This document shows positions 7,540 to 17,782 of a stretch of DNA of 64,000 nt, piece by piece. The notes beneath the pieces are model-generated. The model made no database searches. It was not told the origin of the DNA and saw only the letters and a list, made by a program, of their open reading frames with translations. Position numbers and translations under genes: made by a program. The DNA is taken from positions 6,061 to 70,060 of the forward strand of contig CAKTRJ010000006.1 of assembly GCA_934597345.1 (NCBI GenBank), given 5' to 3'. How positions within the stretch are numbered: the first letter of the stretch is position 1; each line of letters opens with the position of its first letter. The DNA comes from an uncultured Oscillospiraceae bacterium (GTDB taxonomy: Bacteria > Bacillota > Clostridia > Oscillospirales > Oscillospiraceae).

Positions 7540-8222
7540 GCCTCCACCTCCCGGGTCAGGCAATAACCCAGCATCCGCAGCGTCTTGATCTTCACCTGGG
7601 AGTGCAGGTGGGTCAGCTTCCGCCGCAGGAAGGAGATATAGACCTCCACATTGTTGTCCTCGGCCTGGGAGTCATAGCCCCAGACCTTGATGAGCAGCTG
7701 CTCCTTGGTGACCACCTGGGCGCCGTTGCGCATCAGAAGCTCCATCAGGTCGTACTCCCGGCGGCTGAGCCGCACATCCCGACCGTTGCAGCTGAGGGTA
7801 AACGTGCCGCGCTCCAGCGACAGGTCGCCCCAGGTGAGGGTGTCGCTCTCCTGCAATTGGCCGCCGCTCCGCCGCAGCAGCGTGCGGACGCAGGCCAGCA
7901 GCTCCTCCGGCTCGAAGGGCTTGGTGAGATAGTAGTCCGCGCCGCAGTCCAGTCCGTGGACCCGGTCGCTCAGGTCGCTTTTGGCCGTCAGCATCAGCAC
8001 GGGGGTGGCGACACCGGCGTCGCGGAGCTGCCGGGCCACCTGAAAGCCGTTCAGGCCCGGCAGCATCACGTCCAGCACCATCAGGTCATAGATGCCGGTC
8101 AGGGCGTTGTCCAGACCGCTGACGCCGTCGTAGCACACGTCGGCGGTGTAGCCCTGCCGGTGCAGCAGCTGGCGCAGAGTGTCCGCCAGACGGACCTCAT
8201 CCTCCACGATCAACAGGCGCAT
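7536..8222 (-). CDS. OmpR/PhoB-family response regulator
   Basis: A 228-aa protein with receiver domain 1-120 (acidic pocket VEDE, phospho-acceptor in LMVLDVMLPG near D51, lysine in LTKPF) and a winged-helix C-terminal domain ending LRMLGYCLT. It is translated just upstream of, and overlapping by 4 nt, its cognate kinase. The start follows the DUF4340 lipoprotein stop by 16 bp. Likely targets include its own operon. Confidence 0.93.
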   Translation of the reverse strand: MRLLIVEDEVRLADTLRQLLHRQGYTADVCYDGVSGLDNALTGIYDLMVLDVMLPGLNGFQVARQLRDAGVATPVLMLTAKSDLSDRVHGLDCGADYYLTKPFEPEELLACVRTLLRRSGGQLQESDTLTWGDLSLERGTFTLSCNGRDVRLSRREYDLMELLMRNGAQVVTKEQLLIKVWGYDSQAEDNNVEVYISFLRRKLTHLHSQVKIKTLRMLGYCLTREVEA

Positions 8223-8238
8223 GGGACCGCCTCCTTAC

Positions 8239-9159
8239 TTACAGCAGCGCCAGAAACGCCGCCACTTTATCCTGAGACACCAGATATACGGTGGTGTCGT
8301 CATTCAATGTCACATAATAGCTGCCGTCCTCCCGCAGCGTGCCCAGCGTCAGGGTCAGGGTGGTCTCGGTGCCCACGGTGTTGACATAGGCGGCGGTGAT
8401 CGTCGCGGTGGGGGCGACCAGGCCGCACAGGGGCGCGGCGTCGGGAGAGGGATCGTAGTTAAAGCAGCTGTCAAAGGTGAAGTCCGCCAGCGCGGCCTCC
8501 ATGGCCTGCACCTGCTCCGTGACCTGCCGATTCTCCCGGAACCAGCCCTCGTCCGTTTTGGTCAGGCGGACGGCCTTGTCCTCCGCGCCGCTACGGAGGG
8601 TGATGACCGTCAGGTTTTCATCCGTCAGTTCCGGCAGGGTGGGCAGCACCGCCATGCTGTATACGCTGCGGTCCATCCGCTGCACGAACTCGTCGGCCAC
8701 CAGATAGGTGCCCTCCTGTCCGTCGATGGCCATGTACCACTGTCCGTCGTCCTTCTGGTCACCGAAGCGCAGGGTGGTGGTCTCCTCCCCCACCGTGACG
8801 GTGAGGTAGCGCTGGGCATCGTCGAGCCCGGCGTCCGCCGCCTCCACGGCGGGCTCCACCGGCGTCAGGGACGCGGACATGGCGTCCAGCTCCGCCAACG
8901 TCTCCTCAATGTAAGTGGCGTCCAGCGGGAAGCCTTCATTATCCACCCACTTCCAGCCGTCCTCGTCCTTCCGGAAGCGGCAGGTGATCTGGCTGTTGTC
9001 GTATTCCAGATAGCTGGCCTCGGTCATGGGCAGCTGGGCGCTGTTGGACAGGGTGCTGTTATCCGCCGCGTCGGCGGCATCTTCCGGCTCCTTGCCGCCG
9101 CAGGCCATAAGGGCCAGCACCAGCACAAGGGCCAGAAGCAGTAAAATGATACGTTTCAT
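8239..9159 (-). CDS. DUF4340-domain lipoprotein
   Basis: A 306-aa protein with a lipoprotein signal (MKRIILLLLALVLVLALMAC; lipobox LMAC), so it should be anchored outside the membrane. The remainder is beta-rich and fits DUF4340 (blocks such as GTYLVADEFVQRMDRSVYSM and LCGLVAPTATITAAYV). DUF4340 proteins often accompany ABC exporters, but none is here. First gene of the lipoprotein-regulator-kinase-deacylase-phosphatase operon, so it may act as an external accessory to the sensor. GGAGGAGGAAC precedes the ATG. Confidence 0.8.
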   Translation of the reverse strand: MKRIILLLLALVLVLALMACGGKEPEDAADAADNSTLSNSAQLPMTEASYLEYDNSQITCRFRKDEDGWKWVDNEGFPLDATYIEETLAELDAMSASLTPVEPAVEAADAGLDDAQRYLTVTVGEETTTLRFGDQKDDGQWYMAIDGQEGTYLVADEFVQRMDRSVYSMAVLPTLPELTDENLTVITLRSGAEDKAVRLTKTDEGWFRENRQVTEQVQAMEAALADFTFDSCFNYDPSPDAAPLCGLVAPTATITAAYVNTVGTETTLTLTLGTLREDGSYYVTLNDDTTVYLVSQDKVAAFLALL

Positions 9160-9335
9160 GGGGTTCCTCCTCCGGGATAAAATGCATTACAACACTTTAA
9201 TATACCAGAGAATGAAGGAAAAGAAAAGTCGAAATTATGAATTTTGGCCGAGCCTGACAAAAAATAAGGACAAAAGGTTGATGGATGGCCGTAAAACAGC
9301 TCATGCCAACATGCTATGCAGCAGGGTACAGACCC

Positions 9336-9535
9336 TTGGCTCTCCCTTTGGGAGAGCTGTCACCGCAGGTGACTGAGAGGGCATCCAAGATGGTACGGTG
9401 CAAACCAAGATGGATGCTACGGCGACATAGCCGCCGAGATCGGAACTAAAAATATGCCACCGGCATGTTTTATTAACGTTCCGCCCCTCTCCGTCCTCGC
9501 TGCGCTCGGCCACCTCTCCCAAGGGGAGAGGCAAG
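9336..9535. repeat. Family A-like repeat with nested insert (A3)
   Basis: The ends are GGCTCTCCCTTTGGGAGAGC and ACCTCTCCCAAGGGGAGAGG, with internal hairpin GTCACCGCAGGTGAC. A nested block (GCTACGGCGACATAGCCGCC and a hairpin GCCACCGGCATG-type) also occurs in copies A4 and A7. It occupies most of the 9160-9638 gap; from 9160 to 9335 I see only AT-rich sequence without a clear gene. Confidence 0.7.
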
Positions 9536-9580
9536 GGGTGCTGCACCATGAAATCTGCTTGACAAATCAGATAAAACAAG

Positions 9581-9614
9581 AACAGGCACAGCAGATCATC
9601 CCGCTGTGCCTGTT
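9581..9614 (-). terminator. Hairpin terminator of the frameshifted gene
   Basis: AACAGGCACAGC pairs with 9603-9614 around a 10-nt loop. On the minus strand it is followed by CTTGTTTTAT, a modest U-tract. Confidence 0.6.
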
Positions 9615-9638
9615 AACTGTCTCATGCAGTCCGCTTAT

Positions 9639-10192
9639 TTATTTTTGTTCATTTAAGTACGATGCGAAGGCGCGGGCCATCTCGCGGCTCAGCTTGGGCG
9701 GCATGTACTCCAGTAGAGCTTGATATCGCTTCTTGCTGAACTTGATCTTGATGACATCGGTAGGAGACGTTACCTGATTGATGTGCGTATTCTCAAAGGA
9801 TGACAGCCGCCGCCGGGAAAGCACCAGATAGACGATCACGGGGCCGACATCCGGCGTACCGGCAAGACAATGCCGGTAGCTGGCCCGGTAGATGTAAGGG
9901 AACTCCTGATATTCATACGTTATGGGCTTTTTGAAGCAGGAGCGCAGTTCGATCTTTTCTGGGGATAGCACAAGAATATTGGCCCAGCGGGTGTCCCTAA
10001 ACAATGAGATACTGATTGGTGTAAGTGCCATTGCCAACATCGTTAGTTTTACCCCTATTCTGTCCGTCTCAGAAGTAAAAGATGCGTCATGAGTTATCCA
10101 AAAAACGCAACTGTTGCTCCGCAGAGCATCGTCATTGCATTAAGCGCCAACAGGAACAGATAGGGATCTGCTATAATCCGGATCTTTTTCAC
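9639..10192 (-). pseudogene. Frameshifted membrane protein with PH/YcxB-like C-terminal domain
   Basis: Two reading frames look like one gene. The first (GTG 10192 to TAA 10094, 32 aa) reads MKKIRIIADPYLFLLALNAM and runs into a membrane helix. The second (ATG 10040 to 9639, 133 aa) is open well upstream of its ATG. Adding one base to the homopolymer at 10100-10105 joins them into about 184 aa: helix, short linker, second helix (VKLTMLAMALTPISISLF) and a soluble beta-rich domain (ILVLSPEKIELRSCFKKPIT onward) resembling bacterial PH/YcxB-like domains. GAGGTGTAGG precedes the GTG. It may be a pseudogene, a phase-variable gene, a programmed -1 frameshift, or a sequencing error. The region is lower in GC than its neighbours. 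Confidence 0.65.
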
Positions 10193-10229
10193 ATCCTACA
10201 CCTCATATTTTTCCAGCTGCGGCGCTGGC

Positions 10230-10538
10230 TTAGAAGAAAATAGATGGAACGTCGCCGCAGGCTTGGATGTCGATGTTCTTTTCCACAAGCGCCGCCCTGT
10301 CTTCTCCGGCCTGCAGAACCTTTTTGTTCAGCCAGGCGATAAACTCCTCGCTGTTATAGCAGATGCAGGCAAAGCTTTGGCCGTCAGAGCCGACCATCCT
10401 TTTCGTGAGCTTCCTTTGGCCTTCCGGAGAATAGACCCACCGCAGAAAGCGCTGACGGATCACATCGATGTTTTCGACCACGCTTTCCGGAACAGACACC
10501 AAGTCCGCGTTCAAATCAAATTCAACGATCAGCTCCAT
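10230..10538 (-). CDS. 102-residue hypothetical protein
   Basis: Starts MELIVEFDLNADLVSVPESV and contains a predicted alpha/beta fold (NIDVIRQRFLRWVY, FACICYNSEEFIAWLNKKVL). It has no signal peptide or membrane segment. AGGCAGGG lies 8 nt before the ATG; a longer in-frame start at 10664 would read through low-complexity sequence antisense to the ROK gene and is rejected. It sits 37 bp before the frameshifted membrane gene on the same strand, and both are lower in GC than the surroundings, so they may have been acquired together. I do not recognise the family. Confidence 0.6.
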   Translation of the reverse strand: MELIVEFDLNADLVSVPESVVENIDVIRQRFLRWVYSPEGQRKLTKRMVGSDGQSFACICYNSEEFIAWLNKKVLQAGEDRAALVEKNIDIQACGDVPSIFF

Positions 10539-10587
10539 TTTATAAACCCTGCCTGCCAGTGTGGTGATGACCCGCCCCGAAGGCCGG

Positions 10588-11514
10588 TCACAGCGCCGCA
10601 GCGCCGATGATGCCCGCCTCGTTGCCCAGCTGCGCCGCGGCGATGACGGGGATGGCGCCCTCACGGCCGCCGAAGCAGTGCTCCGTCACATAGGCCCGGA
10701 TGGGGGCCAGGATGCGCTCGCCCTGACGGCTGATGCCGCCGCCCAGCAGGATCATCTCCGGGGCCAGGCTGTTGACCAGATCGGTCAGGCCCGCCGCCAC
10801 ATAGACGCACCAACGGTCGATGACCGCCTGTGCCGCAGCATCGCCTGCGTCGGCGGCCTGAAACACGTCCAGCGCCGTCAGCTCCTCCCGGCCATGAAGG
10901 GCGGACTCGGGATGCTGCTCACCGGCCCGCTTGCCCTGACGGATCAGGGCGGTGGCGGAGGCATATGCCTCCCAGCAGCCGTCGCGGCCGCAGGTGCAGT
11001 GCTCGCCCTCCAGCACCAGCAGGGTATGGCCCAGCTCCGCGCCCATGGAGCGCATACCGGCGTAAATTTTGCCGTCGATGATGATGCCGCCGCCTACGCC
11101 GGTGCCCAGCGTGATGAGGATCATGTCGCGGCAGCCCACCGCCGCGCCCGCCACGGTCTCCGCCAGGGCGGCGCAGTTGGCGTCGTTGCTGAGATGCACG
11201 GGGATGCCGAAGCGCTCGTGGAGCATTTTGCACACCGGCACGTTGAACCAGCCCAGATTATAGGCCCGCAGCACCACGCCCGCCTCGCTGTCGCAGGTGC
11301 CGGGGGAGCCGATGCCGATGCTGGCGCAGTCGGCGGCGATCAGGCCCGCCTTCTCCAGCGCCATCTCCACGGCGCGGCACATGTCGGCCACCATCTCCTC
11401 CGCCGGGCGGAAGGCTCCGGTGGGGACGCTGGCCTCGGCAATGATGTTGTGGCGGTCGTCCACCACGCCCACGGCGATGTTGGTGCCGCCCAGGTCGATA
11501 CCGATACGATACAT
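10588..11514 (-). CDS. ROK-family sugar kinase (glucokinase-like)
   Basis: A 308-aa cytosolic kinase. It opens with the phosphate-binding motif IGIDLGGTNIAVGVV, has the ROK zinc motif CTCGRDGCWE and a second ATP-site GGGISRQGE. The family phosphorylates glucose or related sugars using ATP; glucokinase is the most likely role in Firmicutes, with N-acetylmannosamine or fructose kinase as alternatives. There is no N-terminal helix-turn-helix, so it is an enzyme and not a NagC-type repressor. It follows the phosphopantetheinyl transferase by 16 bp on the same strand. Confidence 0.88.
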   Translation of the reverse strand: MYRIGIDLGGTNIAVGVVDDRHNIIAEASVPTGAFRPAEEMVADMCRAVEMALEKAGLIAADCASIGIGSPGTCDSEAGVVLRAYNLGWFNVPVCKMLHERFGIPVHLSNDANCAALAETVAGAAVGCRDMILITLGTGVGGGIIIDGKIYAGMRSMGAELGHTLLVLEGEHCTCGRDGCWEAYASATALIRQGKRAGEQHPESALHGREELTALDVFQAADAGDAAAQAVIDRWCVYVAAGLTDLVNSLAPEMILLGGGISRQGERILAPIRAYVTEHCFGGREGAIPVIAAAQLGNEAGIIGAAAL

Positions 11515-11530
11515 GGTAGCTTCCTCCCGC

Positions 11531-12100
11531 TTACAGCTGCATGGCTACGGTGACGGCGCAGCCATTGTGCATGATATAATCCAGCGCCACGCCCTCCGGC
11601 AGGGCAAGGCGGCTCAGCGCCAGCAGAGGGCCCTTGCCCGTCAGCTTGAACAGGGCCTCCTTGGCGGTCCAGCACTCCCAGAACCGCTGGAAGCACCCGG
11701 CGTCGCCGTAGCGGATATAGGCCATCTCCGCCTCGGAGCAGGCGCGGCGCATGAACTTCTCCTCCGCGCCGCGAATGACCTCCACGTCCACGCCCAGCAC
11801 CTTCTCTCCCACGGCCACCACCACATAGGGGCCGCTGTGGCTGACGCTGACGTAGAAGGGGTCGCCCTCCACGCCGGGCTTGCCGTTGTCGTCCCAGACC
11901 AGCGGCGCGGTCTCCGCCGTGGTGTTCAGGCGCGCCGCCACGGCATTGCGCAGCAGCACCTCACCGGCGGCGCTGCGCTTGCGGTCATCCTCGTTGGGGA
12001 GATCTTTCACCCGGGCGCGGCGGGCCGCGTCCATCATGGACAGGGCGGCGTCATAGGCCGCGGCGTCCATCTCCTTGATATTGTACCAGAAAAGCTCCAT
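11531..12100 (-). CDS. 4'-phosphopantetheinyl transferase superfamily protein (Sfp-like)
   Basis: A 189-aa protein with both family motifs: GVDVE (Mg2+ binding) and FWECWTAKEALFKLTGKG (W...KEA...K). It transfers the phosphopantetheine arm of CoA to a serine of carrier proteins. It is shorter than Bacillus Sfp (about 224 aa), with a trimmed N-terminal half. No polyketide or non-ribosomal peptide genes are in the window, so it may serve a distant cluster or fatty-acid ACP. GGAGGTAG precedes the ATG. It probably shares a transcript with the ROK kinase. Confidence 0.87.
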   Translation of the reverse strand: MELFWYNIKEMDAAAYDAALSMMDAARRARVKDLPNEDDRKRSAAGEVLLRNAVAARLNTTAETAPLVWDDNGKPGVEGDPFYVSVSHSGPYVVVAVGEKVLGVDVEVIRGAEEKFMRRACSEAEMAYIRYGDAGCFQRFWECWTAKEALFKLTGKGPLLALSRLALPEGVALDYIMHNGCAVTVAMQL

Positions 12101-12236
12101 ATGACTACCTCCGACGATATCATAATATTATTGATAATGAGTATACCACATACGCCGCGCCGTTTCCACTCTTTTTGTGTTGCTTTTTGGCGAATCTTGC
12201 GGTACACTGAAGCTGTGTCTGTAAGGAGGAACGAGT

Positions 12237-13364
12237 ATGGTTTCCATCATTGAAGTGACCACAAAGGCGCAGCTGCGTCAGTTTGTGGAATACCCCAACA
12301 TTTTATATAAAGACGTGCCACAGTTCGTCCCCGCCACCTTTGACGACGACATGAGCGACTGGGACAAAAAGAAAAACCCCGCCTTTGAATACTGCGAGGC
12401 CCGCTGCTGGATGGCCATGCGCAGCGGCGAGATGGTGGGCCGCATCGGCGCCATTCTCAGCCACAAGGCCAACGAGAAGTGGCACACCAACCGCATGCGC
12501 TTCACCCAGGTGGACTTCATCGACGACGAACAGGTGGCCAACGCCCTGTTCACCACGGTGGAGCGCTGGGCCAGAGAGAAGGGCTGCGACGAGGTGCACG
12601 GCCCCCTGGGCTTTACCGACCTTGACCGGGAGGGCATGCTGGTGGAGGGCTTTGACCGCCGCAGCTGCTTTTTCACCTATTATAACCATCCCTACTACAT
12701 CAATCACCTGACCCGGCTGGGCTATGTGAAGGACGTGGACTGGGTGGAGAATCTCATTCAGGTGCCCACCGACGAGAAGATCATCGAGCGGTGGCGGAAG
12801 CTGTCGGAATTTGTGGAAAAGCGCTGCAATCTCCATGTGTTCCGGCCCCGGACGCGGCTGGATTACTTCAGCCTGATCCCCCGTTTTTTCAAGCTGGTGA
12901 ACACCTGCTACGCGCCGCTGTACGGCACGGTGGAGCTGACGGATAAGCAGATCAAGCGCTACAGCGGCAAGTTCGCGCCGCTGGTAAACCCCAATCTGGC
13001 CTTCTTCATCATGGATGAGCACGAGGAGATGGTGGGCATGGGCGTGGCCGCACCCTCCATTGCCGAGGCGCTGAAAAAGAGCCGGGGCAAGTACTTCCCC
13101 ACCGGCTGGGTGGATCTGCTGAAGGCGTTCCGGAAGAACGACACCATCGACCTGCTGCTGATCGCCGTGCGGCCCGATTACCAGAAGAAGGGCGTCAACG
13201 CCATGATCCTGTATCACGCCATGCAGGGCTGCTTCAAAATGGGCATCAAGGAGGCCGAGACCGGCCCCATGCTGGAGACAAACGAGAAGGTACAGTCCCA
13301 GTGGAAGGATTTCGACATTGAGCAGCACAAGCGCCGCCGCTGCTTTGTCAAGAAGCTGAAATAA
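12237..13364 (+). CDS. GNAT-like acyltransferase family protein
   Basis: A 375-aa protein of the long GNAT-like group similar to E. coli YghO and many Firmicutes hypotheticals. Visible features: an N-terminal domain with GEMVGRIGAILSHKANEKWH and EVHGPLGFTDLDREGMLVEG, and a C-terminal acetyl-CoA-fold strand (LLLIAVRPDYQKKGVNAMIL). AAGGAGGAAC lies upstream. The next gene, truA, starts 1 bp after its stop, so the two are co-transcribed. The acceptor is unknown; tRNA-related activity is only a guess from the neighbour. Confidence 0.75.
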   Translation: MVSIIEVTTKAQLRQFVEYPNILYKDVPQFVPATFDDDMSDWDKKKNPAFEYCEARCWMAMRSGEMVGRIGAILSHKANEKWHTNRMRFTQVDFIDDEQVANALFTTVERWAREKGCDEVHGPLGFTDLDREGMLVEGFDRRSCFFTYYNHPYYINHLTRLGYVKDVDWVENLIQVPTDEKIIERWRKLSEFVEKRCNLHVFRPRTRLDYFSLIPRFFKLVNTCYAPLYGTVELTDKQIKRYSGKFAPLVNPNLAFFIMDEHEEMVGMGVAAPSIAEALKKSRGKYFPTGWVDLLKAFRKNDTIDLLLIAVRPDYQKKGVNAMILYHAMQGCFKMGIKEAETGPMLETNEKVQSQWKDFDIEQHKRRRCFVKKLK

Positions 13365-13365
13365 T

Positions 13366-14100
13366 ATGCAGAACTATAAATTTACCATCGCCTATGACGG
13401 CACGCGGTTCTTCGGCTGGGAGCGCCAGCCGGACCGGGAGACCATTCAGGGCAAGCTCGAGGCGGTATTGACCCGCCTGGCGGGCCGGCCGGTGGAGATC
13501 ACCGGCGCGGGCCGCACCGATGCGGGCGTTCACGCCCGCGCCATGGTGGCCAACGCCCAGCTGGATGTGAAGGAGTCTCCGGAGGAGATCCGGGACTACT
13601 GCAACCGCTACCTGCCCGACGCCATCGCCGTGCGGGAGGTAAAGCCCTGCGCGCCCCGGTTCCACGCCCGGTATAACGCGCTGGGCAAGACCTATCGCTA
13701 TACGGTGTTCGTGGGGGAGGTCAAGCCCGTCTTCGACCGGAGGTATGTGACCATGCTGCCCTACGTCCCCGATGTGGAGCGGATGCGGCAGGCCGCTGCC
13801 TATCTGACGGGCGAGCACGATTTTGCCGCTTTCTGCGGCAATCCCCGCATGAAAAAGTCCGCCGTGCGGACGGTGGACACCATCGATATCCAGCAGCGGA
13901 AGGATCGCATCACCTTCACCTTCCACGGCAACGGCTTTTTGCAGAACATGGTGCGCATTTTAGTGGGCACTCTGCTGGAGGTAGGCCGGGGCTTCTGGGA
14001 GCCGGAGCAGGTGCAGGCCATTCTGGAAAGCCGCGACCGCAAGCAGGCCGGCCCCACCGCGCCGCCGGAGGGTCTGTGCCTGATGAAGGTGGACTACTGA
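13366..14100 (+). CDS. truA: tRNA pseudouridine(38-40) synthase TruA
   Basis: A 244-aa protein of normal length. The N-terminal IAYDGTRFFGWERQP and the catalytic motif GAGRTDAGVHARA, with the active aspartate at about residue 52, identify the TruA family. It converts uridines 38-40 of the anticodon arm to pseudouridine. Also visible: RFHARYNALGKTYRY and GNGFLQNMVRILVGTL. It starts 1 bp after the acyltransferase stop, probably by translational coupling. Confidence 0.96.
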   Translation: MQNYKFTIAYDGTRFFGWERQPDRETIQGKLEAVLTRLAGRPVEITGAGRTDAGVHARAMVANAQLDVKESPEEIRDYCNRYLPDAIAVREVKPCAPRFHARYNALGKTYRYTVFVGEVKPVFDRRYVTMLPYVPDVERMRQAAAYLTGEHDFAAFCGNPRMKKSAVRTVDTIDIQQRKDRITFTFHGNGFLQNMVRILVGTLLEVGRGFWEPEQVQAILESRDRKQAGPTAPPEGLCLMKVDY

Positions 14101-14177
14101 AACCGGCATGAAAGATTACGCTTTTGACTATGCCGCGCGGCGGCACACCGCAACATTTCATTTTTATCTGTTCTCTG

Positions 14178-14224
14178 AAGGTATCAGAAAAGCGCCCGAC
14201 AGGGCGCTTTTCTGATACCTTTTA
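14178..14224. terminator. 20-bp perfect inverted repeat, bidirectional terminator between truA and mnmA
   Basis: AAGGTATCAGAAAAGCGCCC pairs perfectly with 14202-14221 around GACA and ends in T-tracts. The mnmA stop codon lies within its right edge. Confidence 0.85.
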
Positions 14225-15286
14225 TTCAATGGTTCCGCCGCCCAGCACCTCGTCGCCGTCGTAGAGTACCGCCGCCTGACCGGCGGTGATGGCCCGCTGG
14301 GGCTCGTCGAAGGTCAGGCGCAGCCGGCCCTCCGGCAGCGGCTCCGCCAGCGCCGGGGCCTCCACCTGACTGTACCGGGTCTTGGCGGTGCAGCGGAAGG
14401 GCGCGGCCGGAGCCTCACCGGCGATCCAGTTGACCCGGTTCGCCGTCAGCTCCCGGCGGAACAGTCTGCCGTTGTCTCCTAATACGATAGTGTTGTCGGC
14501 TTCGTTCTTGGCCAGCACATACACATGCTTCCCCACCGCGATGCCAAGGCCCTTGCCCTGTCCGATGGTGTAGCAGGGGAGCCCCCGGTGCCGTCCCAGT
14601 ACATGGCCCTCTTCGTCCACGAAATCGCCCGGCGTCAGCTCCACGCCCTGGGACTGTAAAAACGACACATAGTCGCCGTCCGGCACGAAGCAGATGTCCT
14701 GACTGTCGGACTTGTCGGCATTCAGCAGCCCCGCCTCACGGGCGTTCTCCCGGATGGCGGGCTTGTCATAGTCTCCCACCGGCAGCAGCAAATGAGCAAG
14801 CTGATACTGGGTCAGCTGGTACAGCACATAGCTCTGATCCTTCCGGCGATCCGCGCCCTGCAGCAGACGGTAGCGCCCCACCGTCTCGTCATAGATCACC
14901 CGGGCATAATGCCCCGTGGCGATGAAGTCGTACCCCAGCGCCACCGCCCGGTCCAGCAGCGTACCAAACTTCAGACAGCGGTTGCAGTCGATGCAGGGGT
15001 TGGGGGTACGGCCCGCGCAGTACTCCGCCGTAAAATGCTCCATCACGTCCCGGCGGAAGGCGTCCACCTCGTTGAACACATAAAATTTCATCCCCAGCCG
15101 GTAGGCCACCGCCCGGGCGTCCTCGGCGTCGTCGGCGCTGCAGCAGCGGCTGTCACTGTTGGGGATCAGCTTCAGCATGGCCCCGTCGCAGTCATAGCCC
15201 TGCCGCCGCAGCAGCAGCGCCGCGGCGGAGCTGTCCACACCGCCGGACATGGCCACCAGTACCCGATTTCCTTTGTTTTGCTCCAT
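14222..15286 (-). CDS. mnmA: tRNA-specific 2-thiouridylase MnmA
   Basis: A 354-aa ATP-dependent enzyme that thiolates U34 in Lys, Glu and Gln tRNAs. It has the PP-loop SGGVDSS (14-20), the catalytic cysteines in NPCIDC (near 98-101) and SQDICF (199), and the C-terminal barrel with PCYTIGQGKGLGIAVG. It runs alone and ends at the convergent terminator shared with truA. A palindromic repeat lies just upstream (15318-15411). Confidence 0.96.
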   Translation of the reverse strand: MEQNKGNRVLVAMSGGVDSSAAALLLRRQGYDCDGAMLKLIPNSDSRCCSADDAEDARAVAYRLGMKFYVFNEVDAFRRDVMEHFTAEYCAGRTPNPCIDCNRCLKFGTLLDRAVALGYDFIATGHYARVIYDETVGRYRLLQGADRRKDQSYVLYQLTQYQLAHLLLPVGDYDKPAIRENAREAGLLNADKSDSQDICFVPDGDYVSFLQSQGVELTPGDFVDEEGHVLGRHRGLPCYTIGQGKGLGIAVGKHVYVLAKNEADNTIVLGDNGRLFRRELTANRVNWIAGEAPAAPFRCTAKTRYSQVEAPALAEPLPEGRLRLTFDEPQRAITAGQAAVLYDGDEVLGGGTIE

Positions 15287-15317
15287 AGGTTTACCTCGCT
15301 GTTGTTTGGGGTATCCT

Positions 15318-15411
15318 TGTCATTGCGAGGAGCGTAGCGACGCGGCAATCCGGTTCTATTGTCAAAGGAACGGATTCCCACGCCAGTCTGCGGACTGGCT
15401 CGGAATGACAG
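15318..15411. repeat. Family E palindromic repeat
   Basis: TGTCATTGCGAGGAGCGTAG, GCGACGCGGCAATCCG and, after a short loop, CGGATTCCCACGCCAGTC... CTCGGAATGACA. The ends are complementary, so the whole unit folds as one long imperfect hairpin. It resembles repeats seen in many gut bacterial genomes. One copy in this window. Confidence 0.7.
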
Positions 15412-15474
15412 TTTCATAATTTCTCACATAAAAGTGTAACCCCGGCTTCCGCCGGGGTCAAGTGAAATCTTTCG

Positions 15475-17532
<2,058 letters not shown>

Positions 17533-17584
17533 ACATTACAAAGCTATTTTCAAACTTTCAAGTTTTCCTTCTTTTTTGTTCCAG

Positions 17585-17614
17585 GAAAAACGCCGCCTTC
17601 ATGGCGGCTTTTTT
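17585..17614 (+). terminator. Terminator of gap
   Basis: GCCGCC-TTCAT-GGCGGC followed by TTTTTT (17592-17614), preceded by an A-run. Confidence 0.85.
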
Positions 17615-17782
17615 CCTATCCCCCTTGTGCGGTCTGCCGCTTTTCGGCCTGCCGCCGCCATATATTTCGTGAATACTTGCGAAAAAGTGCTTTTCCGGAA
17701 AATCCCTCTTTCTTTTTCATGGAATGTATGGTACAATAGGTACAAGCGTCGTTGGGCGCGCAGGAAAGGAAACATCCGCATT

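Noticed and set aside
10538..10664. Upstream extension of the 102-residue hypothetical protein.
   Set aside because: The added 42 residues are Arg/Ser/Pro-rich antisense to the ROK kinase, whereas ATG 10538 has a ribosome-binding site.
12117..12140. Fur-box-like sequence (ATAATATTATTGATAATGAG) before the phosphopantetheinyl transferase gene.
   Set aside because: Only part of the Fur consensus fits and there are no iron or siderophore genes nearby; AT-rich sequence gives such matches by chance.
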